From positions 1-11,367 of the forward strand of contig CAMDFE010000024.1 of the NCBI GenBank assembly GCA_945897395.1: a stretch of DNA of 11,367 nt, given 5' to 3'. Source of the stretch: Chryseobacterium gleum (GTDB taxonomy: Bacteria > Bacteroidota > Bacteroidia > Flavobacteriales_D > Sanyastnellaceae). Every line of letters begins with the position of its first letter. Position 1 is the first letter of the stretch. Of the stretch, positions 6,119 to 11,367 are shown one piece after another. The notes under the pieces are model-generated. The model saw only the letters and a program-made list of their open reading frames with translations. It was not told where the DNA came from and searched no databases. A program made the position numbers and the translations under genes.

Positions 6119-7693
6119 ATGAAAAAATTAGTTACAGTATTACTGGGCGTGCTATCGTTTTGGAGCGTAAGTGCCATTGAAATTCCGAAGGACACTTTGC
6201 AAGATCGTCAGGTGGCGGGATTGAAGAAAGAAGAGATTGATGAAATTGACCGGATGCTTGTAGCGAGTTATCTCAATCATTTTTGTTTTTCTGCAGATCC
6301 AGACATTCAAAATGCATATGATTATCCTGCAGATCACATTCCAAATTTCCCTGAAGATTTAACGCGCGAAAGAATGAAAGTGCTTGATAGAGAAAGCCCT
6401 TTCGATTTGGTGTACAACGACAATGTACGTGATTTCATTGCGCTCTACTCAGTAAGAAGAAGAGATGTAACCGCAAAGGTTTTAGGTCTTTCTCAATTGT
6501 ATTTCCCTCTGATTGAAGATGCACTTGCGAAATACAATATTCCGCTTGAGTTGAAATATTTGGCTATTGTTGAGTCGGCTTTGAATCCAACTGCCATCTC
6601 TAGAGCAGGTGCTGCTGGACTTTGGCAGTTCATGCCTGGAACCGGAAAGATGTATGGCTTGGACATTACGAGTTATCAGGATGAGCGTTTCGACCCGATA
6701 AAGGAAACAGAAGCAGCTTGTAAATACTTGCGTTTTTTATACAACACATTCGGCGATTGGAATCTTGCCTTGGCGGCCTATAACAGTGGCCCGGGTAACG
6801 TAAACAAAGCTATTCGTCGCGCCAATGGCAAGAAAGATTTTTGGGCCATTAAGCAATTCCTTCCGAAGGAAACACAAGGTTATGTTCCCGCATTTATTGC
6901 GGTGAATTACATTATGAACTACTCTACGGAGCATAACATTTTTGCTAAGAAAGCGGCCATGTCGTATTTCGAAACAGATACGATTCATGTTACAGGAAGA
7001 GTAGATTTTGAAGTCGTTTCTAAGAGCTTGAATCTTCCACTTGAGGAAATCACCTATTTGAACGGGACATACAAATTGAAGGAGATTCCAGACAATGGGC
7101 AGGTCCATTACTTAATGTTACCCGTGGAGAAAATTGGCGACTTCTTGGCTCATGAAAAAGAGATTTATTTAGCCAGTGAGGTGAAAAAGCCAGAACCAGG
7201 GCCTGTTGTAGCGGATACCGCATCAACCGAGGGTGGTGCTGGACAAACAACAAAAGTTATTTGGGAAGATCAATGGAAGACCCACAAAGTAAAGAAAGGC
7301 GAAACACTGAAAGGCGTTTCAACGAAATACGGAGTCTCCTCTTCTGACATTAAAAAATGGAATAAGCTGAAGTCTTCATCATTGAAAATCGGTCAAAACT
7401 TAAAGGTTAAAGTGAAGGTGAAGAAGACCATTACGATTCCTAAAGTAACCGAGCCAGCCGATTCGACTTCAACCAATACACCGAAGGTAATCCCGCCAGC
7501 AGAAGCTCCGAAGCCAACGCCTCCGAAGCCTGCTACCCCAGAGTATGTTTATTATACAGTGAAATCAGGCGACAGTCTTTCGGGGATTGCTTCTAAAAAC
7601 AGAGTGTCTGTTGATTCAATAGTGAAACTAAACAAGGGTTTAACACCGAACAAAATACAAATCGGACAGAAAATTAAAATCAAAAAGAAATGA
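6119..7693 (+). CDS. MltD-like membrane-bound/periplasmic lytic transglycosylase with two LysM domains
   Basis: The 524-residue product carries a signal peptide (MKKLVTVLLGVLSFWSVSA, 1-19). The SLT domain (GH23, about 125-270) shows catalytic Glu152 in AIVESALNP, then GAAGLWQFMPGTG (164-176), LALAAYNSGPGNV (216-228) and a TQGYVPAF stretch (252-259), the usual MltD order. A first LysM repeat lies at about 388-435 (HKVKKGETLKGVS onward) and a second at about 478-523 (YYTVKSGDSLSGIA onward), joined by a Pro/Thr-rich linker (about 441-476). It should cleave the glycan strands of peptidoglycan to 1,6-anhydro ends in the periplasm, with LysM holding it to the wall. No lipobox Cys is seen at the signal peptide end. 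Its stop overlaps the ATG of the FKBP gene (ATGA, 7690-7693), and with ftsX downstream this forms an envelope-related unit. Confidence 0.93.
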   Translation: MKKLVTVLLGVLSFWSVSAIEIPKDTLQDRQVAGLKKEEIDEIDRMLVASYLNHFCFSADPDIQNAYDYPADHIPNFPEDLTRERMKVLDRESPFDLVYNDNVRDFIALYSVRRRDVTAKVLGLSQLYFPLIEDALAKYNIPLELKYLAIVESALNPTAISRAGAAGLWQFMPGTGKMYGLDITSYQDERFDPIKETEAACKYLRFLYNTFGDWNLALAAYNSGPGNVNKAIRRANGKKDFWAIKQFLPKETQGYVPAFIAVNYIMNYSTEHNIFAKKAAMSYFETDTIHVTGRVDFEVVSKSLNLPLEEITYLNGTYKLKEIPDNGQVHYLMLPVEKIGDFLAHEKEIYLASEVKKPEPGPVVADTASTEGGAGQTTKVIWEDQWKTHKVKKGETLKGVSTKYGVSSSDIKKWNKLKSSSLKIGQNLKVKVKVKKTITIPKVTEPADSTSTNTPKVIPPAEAPKPTPPKPATPEYVYYTVKSGDSLSGIASKNRVSVDSIVKLNKGLTPNKIQIGQKIKIKKK

Positions 7694-8136
7694 TAAAAGA
7701 AGGAGCCACCATAGAGGTGAATTACGAACTTTTCATCGACGATGAAAACGGAGAATTGGTAGAATCTACCCTGGAGCAAGGACCAATGAAATTTACTTTC
7801 AAGGTTGATCCAATGATTGAAGGATTTGAAAAAGGATTAGCCGGATTGAATGTTGGCGATGAGTTTCGCATTAGCATTCCTTGTGCAGAAGCATACGGAG
7901 ATGAGCAGGAAGAATATTATATGGAGTTTCCGAAAAGCGATTTCATGGAAGAAGATGGTGAGTTCGACGAAGATGTGTTTGCAGTGGGGGAAGTCATTCC
8001 AATGGAAACTCCAGAAGGACACCAAGTTCAAGGTGTTGTTGAAGAAGTTAAATTGAACACTGTGGTTATTGATTTTAACCATCCGTTAGCTGGAGAGAAC
8101 TTGTTCTTTAAAGGACATGTGGTTTCAGTATCGTAA
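7690..8136 (+). CDS. SlyD-type FKBP peptidyl-prolyl cis-trans isomerase
   Basis: The 148-residue protein follows the SlyD/FkpB plan: the FKBP half begins VNYELFIDDENGELVEST (10-27), continues with PMIEGFEKGLAGLNVGDEF (41-59) and AYG (68-70), and is interrupted by the insert-in-flap chaperone domain (about 72-122). It ends with the family hallmark DFNHPLAGENLFF (128-140). It speeds Xaa-Pro isomerisation and holds unfolded chains. There is no signal peptide, so it is cytoplasmic, and it lacks the His/Cys-rich metal-binding tail of E. coli SlyD, making it a short form. The insert is very acidic (EEDGEFDED). It overlaps the lytic transglycosylase gene by four bases and ends four bases before the preferred ftsX start. 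Why it is coupled to these envelope genes is not evident. Confidence 0.92.
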   Translation: MIKEGATIEVNYELFIDDENGELVESTLEQGPMKFTFKVDPMIEGFEKGLAGLNVGDEFRISIPCAEAYGDEQEEYYMEFPKSDFMEEDGEFDEDVFAVGEVIPMETPEGHQVQGVVEEVKLNTVVIDFNHPLAGENLFFKGHVVSVS

Positions 8137-8140
8137 GAAT

Positions 8141-9007
8141 ATGCAATTCGTTCGCACTTCGGCCAGTAGCATATCGCGGATCTCTGCATTTGCAGGATCA
8201 ACGTTGGTGTTGCTCATGGTTGGAATATTTTTAGTGTTCTATTTAGTGGCGTTGCAGGTTTCGGATCACATTAGATCTCAATTTACTGTGCAATTGCTAT
8301 TGAATGAAGAAGCGAGTGAAGAACAAATACTCAGCTTTAAAAAGGAAATTGAGGGAGGCGGAATCGCCTCCCAAGTTTCTTATACATCAAGCGAACAGGC
8401 TGAAGCAGAATACAGCAAGGAAATCGGCGAAGACTTTGTCCAAGTGCTCGGCTATAACCCACTCCCAGCATCCATAGATGTTCAAATCAATCCGGAAAAG
8501 GCAGATGGCGCAACGGTAGACGCCTTTGTAGAATCGTGTAAGTTGAATCCGATTATTAAGGATGTTGGATACGAGAAAACTCTTCTTCAGTCGGTGAATG
8601 AGAACATTTCGAAATGGGGCGCCATCATTGGTGGAATCGTTATTCTGTTTTTGATTATTTCCGCTTTCATTATTATGAATACGGTTGAATTGGCCATCTC
8701 TTCTCAACGTCTAATTATTCGAAGCATGCAGTTGGTGGGCGCTACGCCATGGTTTATTAAGCGTCCGTTTTTATGGCAAAGCCTGAAAAACGCCTTGCTT
8801 TCTTCTTCCATCGCCTGGCTTTCCATTTCAGTAATATTGTATTTTAATCAGCAATCCTTAGCAGACATTATTCAGATTTTGCTTGACGGGGGTGGGTTTT
8901 GGAAATTGGGTGTCTTGCTCATTTCATTAAGTGTAGTTGTTGGTGTTTTTAGCACCTACATAACTGTAAGCCGCTTCGTTCGAGCGAAACTGCATCAAAT
9001 GTATTAA
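8141..9007 (+). CDS. ftsX: Cell division ABC transporter permease-like protein FtsX
   Basis: With ATG 8141 the protein has 288 residues and four membrane helices (about 20-38, 160-180, 217-235, 256-276). A large periplasmic loop of some 120 residues lies between helices 1 and 2, as in FtsX. The hallmark is the cytoplasmic stretch after helix 2: NTVELAISSQ, then a basic segment and MQLVGATPWFIKRPFLW. FtsX pairs with the ATPase FtsE; the complex does not transport but passes ATP-driven movement to periplasmic peptidoglycan hydrolases at the septum. ftsE is not in the window; in Bacteroidota the two genes are often apart. A second in-frame ATG at 8117 would add eight residues (MWFQYRKN) and overlap the FKBP gene by 20 bases. 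I prefer 8141, four bases after that gene's stop, but cannot exclude 8117. The upstream lytic transglycosylase is a plausible functional neighbour, by inference only. Confidence 0.92.
   Translation: MQFVRTSASSISRISAFAGSTLVLLMVGIFLVFYLVALQVSDHIRSQFTVQLLLNEEASEEQILSFKKEIEGGGIASQVSYTSSEQAEAEYSKEIGEDFVQVLGYNPLPASIDVQINPEKADGATVDAFVESCKLNPIIKDVGYEKTLLQSVNENISKWGAIIGGIVILFLIISAFIIMNTVELAISSQRLIIRSMQLVGATPWFIKRPFLWQSLKNALLSSSIAWLSISVILYFNQQSLADIIQILLDGGGFWKLGVLLISLSVVVGVFSTYITVSRFVRAKLHQMY
8353..8372. repeat. Perfect 8-bp GC-rich hairpin inside ftsX
   Basis: GGGAGGCG (8353-8360) and CGCCTCCC (8365-8372) are exact reverse complements around the four-base loop GAAT. All but one pair is G-C, so in RNA it would be very stable, and it stands out in an otherwise moderately AT-rich region. 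It encodes EGGGIAS in the periplasmic loop of FtsX. AAGTTTCTTAT follows, which is not a clean T-run. Confidence 0.6.
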
Positions 9008-9008
9008 C

Positions 9009-9031
9009 GCCGTTCCTATAAGGAAGTCGGC
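9009..9031 (+). terminator. Possible transcription terminator hairpin after ftsX
   Basis: Two bases after the ftsX stop, GCCG (9009-9012) and TTCCT (9013-9017) pair with AGGAA (9021-9025) and CGGC (9028-9031), giving nine pairs with a GT bulge and an ATA loop. The place is right for a terminator, but CTAAACC follows instead of a T-run, so it may be a 3'-end stability hairpin. Confidence 0.45.
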
Positions 9032-9205
9032 CTAAACCAATAGAATAACAACCGAAAACAGAACCTTCGAAATAAACAAAGGGGTAATCGTTATTCTTGT
9101 TCAACGTTAACGAAACATGAAGATTTAAGTGAGGTGTTCGAAATTGAGCAAACTTCCTTATTTTCGTTGCCCGAATAAAACAACAGAAAATTAATTAACA
9201 CAGAC
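9032..9205 (+). promoter_or_regulatory. Leader/promoter region of the exbBD operon
   Basis: The gap after the ftsX hairpin is AT-rich and holds no convincing small gene. Two near matches to the -7 consensus TAnnTTTG are seen: TATTCTTG at 9092-9099 and TATTTTCG at 9159-9166, each with one mismatch. The second ends 39 bases before the exbB ATG, the more usual leader length. A palindrome CGTTAACG lies at 9105-9112. Assignment of the true promoter is not possible by eye. Confidence 0.35.
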
Positions 9206-10027
9206 ATGAGCACAAAAGAAAGTCCTACAGTTAAGCAAGAAAATGGCTTTAACTTCAGTTCAATTTTTCCTTACATCGCAATTCCAATTGCATTGTTAAC
9301 CGGATGGGCATTATACACCTTTGTATTGGGTGATGCTGCAAACTTCGAAGGCGGAGACGCAATTAAGGGTCATCCATTAAACGTATTAGGTACTGTTCAC
9401 AAGGGGGGATTCATTGTACCTATTCTTATCGCGGTTAACTTGATTGTAATTATCTTCTTCTTTGAGCGCTTCATTAGCTTAATGACGGCTAAAGGAAAAG
9501 GAAGTATTTCTGCTTTCGTTCAAAACGTTCGTAAAATGCTTGCCAACGGAGATGTTAATGGCGCTTTGGCGGCTTGTGATGCGCAAAGAGGTTCTGTTGC
9601 AGCTGTTTTGCGCGCAGGTCTTTTGAAATACCGCGACATGTCAGAGAATACAGAGTTAGATAAGGAAGCGAAAGTAACAGCTATTAAGCAAGAGCTAGAA
9701 GAAGCTACAGCTTTAGAGTTGCCGATGTTGTCGAAGAACTTGGTTATATTATCTACTTGTGGATCATTAGGAGTACTTGTTGGACTTTTAGGAACTGTAA
9801 AAGGTATGATTTCTTCGTTCGAAGCAATGGCAACTGCTGGTGCTCCAGACGCAACTGCACTTTCTTTGGGTATCTCTGAGGCCTTGATCAACACCTTCTT
9901 GGGTATCATGGCATCTGCGATTGCAATTATCCTTTACAACTTCTTCAATACACGTATTGATAGCATGACATTCGCAATGGATGAGGCTAACTTCACAGTT
10001 ACTCAAACATTCGCGTCGAAGCACTAA
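9206..10027 (+). CDS. exbB: MotA/TolQ/ExbB proton-channel family protein (ExbB)
   Basis: The 273-residue product has four hydrophobic segments: about 20-41, 66-90, 176-199 and 220-246. The last three correspond to the three ExbB/TolQ helices; the first is an extra N-terminal helix joined by a hydrophilic loop. Family motifs are GLLGTVKGMISSF (193-205) in the third segment and ISEALINTFLGIMASAIA (223-240) in the fourth, with Thr197 and Thr230 placed like the pore threonines of ExbB. The cytoplasmic domain (about 91-175) is helical and charged. ExbB pentamers with ExbD use the proton motive force to drive TonB and so outer-membrane uptake, or related machines. Two exbD genes follow, so this is an ExbBDD unit. 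The extra helix occurs in other Bacteroidota ExbB proteins and is not a sign of misassignment. Confidence 0.92.
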   Translation: MSTKESPTVKQENGFNFSSIFPYIAIPIALLTGWALYTFVLGDAANFEGGDAIKGHPLNVLGTVHKGGFIVPILIAVNLIVIIFFFERFISLMTAKGKGSISAFVQNVRKMLANGDVNGALAACDAQRGSVAAVLRAGLLKYRDMSENTELDKEAKVTAIKQELEEATALELPMLSKNLVILSTCGSLGVLVGLLGTVKGMISSFEAMATAGAPDATALSLGISEALINTFLGIMASAIAIILYNFFNTRIDSMTFAMDEANFTVTQTFASKH

Positions 10028-10062
10028 TTCAAGTTTTTACTTAATTATAAATATTTAAGAAT

Positions 10063-10719
10063 ATGCCGAAACTCAAGATGCCCAAAAGCGCTCCTAGCTT
10101 GGATATGACGCCTATGGTTGACCTTGGTTTCTTGTTGGTAACGTTCTTTATTCTCACCGCGAAGTTCCGTCCGAACGAGCCGGTAATTGTAGACGTTCCT
10201 GCCGCAACATCTGAATTGTTGTTGCCAGAGAAAGTGATGCAAATTACGGTTGATGACAAGGGAAGAGTTTTCTTTGACCTTGCTGGAAAGGAGATTCGCA
10301 GAGAAATGTTATCTCGAATGGTTCAGAGACATCCGGAATTAAAACTTACCGAAGACGAAGCGCGAAAATTCGCTATACTCGGTATGTGTGGAATGCCACT
10401 GAACAACCTGAGTCAGTACCTAGGTTCTGATGAAAAAACAAGAGCAGCACTTGACGCACAAACCCCTGGTATCCCTACCGATTCTATCAATGGAGAATTG
10501 GGAGATTGGATTCAGAGTGGTTACGAAGCCTTTATGGCCGATGCCGAAAAACACGGTTTAGAACCGAAAGACATCAAAGGCGATAAAGCGTTACGATACG
10601 CAATAAAAGCAGACGGAACAACGGACTACGAAAAGGTAGAGCAAGTTATTGACGTGTTCCGCGAAAAGAATATTTTCCAATTTAACATGGTGACTACTTT
10701 GGAGTCTGGCTCCAAATAA
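10063..10719 (+). CDS. exbD: ExbD/TolR-family biopolymer transport protein, with a large periplasmic insertion
   Basis: The 218-residue protein starts with a basic cytoplasmic tail and one membrane helix (about 18-34) in the family motif DMTPMVDLGFLLVTFF (14-29). Asp20 is the proton-carrying residue essential in ExbD/TolR. The periplasmic domain begins normally (MQITVDDKGRVFF, 59-71) and ends normally (ALRYAIKADGTTDYEKVEQV, 176-195, then INIFQF-like strand and MVTTLE), but about 85 extra residues (about 88-172) sit between the two halves. The usual ExbD is near 140 residues. The insert looks helical and includes a short Met/Cys-rich patch (ILGMCGM, 105-111). The gene begins 35 bases after exbB; the second exbD follows after 25 bases. 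It should form the stator channel with ExbB. What the insert binds is unknown. Confidence 0.9.
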   Translation: MPKLKMPKSAPSLDMTPMVDLGFLLVTFFILTAKFRPNEPVIVDVPAATSELLLPEKVMQITVDDKGRVFFDLAGKEIRREMLSRMVQRHPELKLTEDEARKFAILGMCGMPLNNLSQYLGSDEKTRAALDAQTPGIPTDSINGELGDWIQSGYEAFMADAEKHGLEPKDIKGDKALRYAIKADGTTDYEKVEQVIDVFREKNIFQFNMVTTLESGSK

Positions 10720-10744
10720 TGCAACCGTATAGAACAAACATGTT

Positions 10745-11367
10745 ATGGCAGAAATAATAGAAGGTGGTGGAGGCCACGAAAAAGGCGGTAAAAAGAGACC
10801 CAAGAAGAACCCGGTGCGCATGGACATGACGCCTATGGTTGACTTGGCGTTCCTTCTTTTGACCTTCTTCATCTTGGCAACCTCACTGAGCAAACCAAAG
10901 ACACTAGAGATTGTCTATCCGAAAGATGTGGAAAATCCAGAGGATCAAACAAAATTGGATGACGATTTAGCTACGACAATTATTGTGGGTGAAACCGATG
11001 ATCAAATTTTCTACTATCATGGAAAATTTAGAAAGGACACCACGAAATTAGAGACATCAGATTTTTCTAAAGACGGATTACGTGTTATGCTGCTTGAGAG
11101 AAACAAAAGAGTTGTCGAGCAGGTAAACAGTTTGAAAGATCAACAAAGGGAAGAGTTGAGAAAGAGTAATCCGCGCGAAGATGATGAAAAAATAAATCTC
11201 CGTTTCAAGGAGCTTATTGCAGACGCTTCGAACGATTCTCTTGCTCCATTCGTTATTGTGAAAACAATGCCTACAACGAAATGGAAGAACGTTGTAAATG
11301 CGATTGATGAATTGAACATTACTAACGTGAAGAAGCGCGCTATTATGGATATGGAAGCGCGTGAAGC
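10745..11367 (+). CDS. exbD: Second ExbD/TolR-family protein (C-terminus cut by window edge)
   Basis: An open frame from ATG 10745 runs 207 codons to the window end without a stop. After a Gly-rich, strongly basic tail (residues 7-25) comes DMTPMVDLAFLLLTFF (27-42), with the essential Asp at 33, and a single membrane helix (about 31-47). The periplasmic half begins with the TTIIVGETDDQIFYY strands (77-91), then has a charged helical insert of about 60-70 residues (about 105-167, rich in Lys, Glu, Arg). The fold resumes at APFVIVKTMPTTKWKNVVNA (167-186). It is thus a paralog of the upstream exbD with a different insert, and completes an ExbB-ExbD-ExbD set. In Bacteroidota a TonB-like gene commonly follows such sets, but that lies outside the window. 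The true protein end is not seen. Confidence 0.9.
   Translation, partial: MAEIIEGGGGHEKGGKKRPKKNPVRMDMTPMVDLAFLLLTFFILATSLSKPKTLEIVYPKDVENPEDQTKLDDDLATTIIVGETDDQIFYYHGKFRKDTTKLETSDFSKDGLRVMLLERNKRVVEQVNSLKDQQREELRKSNPREDDEKINLRFKELIADASNDSLAPFVIVKTMPTTKWKNVVNAIDELNITNVKKRAIMDMEARE

Noticed and set aside
6737..7108. Minus-strand 123-codon open frame opposite the lytic transglycosylase
   Set aside because: It lies fully within a well-supported gene on the other strand, and its translation shows no recognisable domain.
8387..8707. Minus-strand 106-codon open frame opposite ftsX
   Set aside because: The opposite strand encodes clear FtsX motifs through the whole stretch.
9520..9909. Minus-strand 129-codon open frame opposite exbB
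   Set aside because: It is a shadow of exbB, with composition explained by the reverse of Ala/Gly/Leu-rich membrane codons.
10028..10062. Loose inverted repeat CTTAA/TTAAG between exbB and exbD
   Set aside because: The stem is five A/T-rich pairs with a ten-base loop, too weak to call a terminator.
10105..10843. Identical 18-base stretch at 10105-10122 and 10826-10843
   Set aside because: It encodes the shared MTPMVD motif of the two ExbD paralogs, so it is explained by homology and similar codon choice, not by a mobile or regulatory repeat.

Overview
The window looks like chromosome of a member of the Bacteroidota, most likely Flavobacteriales. The pointers are start regions without Shine-Dalgarno sequences, promoter boxes of the Bacteroidota TAnnTTTG type just ahead of genes, an ExbB-ExbD-ExbD row, a CstB-type metallo-beta-lactamase/rhodanese fusion and a Flavobacteria-like TatA. 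By eye the base composition is moderately AT-rich and even throughout. I see no insertion sequence, phage gene, tRNA, rRNA or CRISPR array. Apart from the first partial gene, everything is read on the + strand and packed tightly, with several 4-base ATGA overlaps. No species is assigned.

Layout. (1) 1-328, minus strand: the start of an exported cytochrome c-type protein, cut by the window edge. (2) 471-2087: a double-ATPase ABC protein of the peptide/nickel importer class, without permease or binding-protein neighbours. (3) 2131-4313: a sulfur-detoxification pair. A TauE/SafE sulfite exporter overlaps a CstB-like persulfide dioxygenase/rhodanese fusion, which would convert persulfides to sulfite and related products for the exporter to remove. 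(4) 4355-4540: tatA, interrupted by an in-frame TAG in its amphipathic helix. (5) 4553-5971: gatA of the tRNA-dependent amidotransferase. (6) 6041-6110: a leader able to form stacked and mutually exclusive hairpins, ahead of an envelope cassette at 6119-9007: a LysM lytic transglycosylase, a SlyD-type FKBP isomerase and FtsX. (7) 9206-11367: a proton-driven energiser, ExbB plus two ExbD paralogs, both with unusually large insertions in the periplasmic domain. The second ExbD is cut by the window edge.

Themes. Most genes serve the cell envelope: wall cleavage, FtsX signalling, the Tat pore and ExbBD energising. The sulfur pair is a self-contained metabolic module. I did not find a clearly new system. 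The points that most deserve a second look are the amber codon in tatA, the structured leader of the lytic transglycosylase gene, the insertion-bearing ExbD pair, and a perfect 8-bp hairpin inside ftsX.
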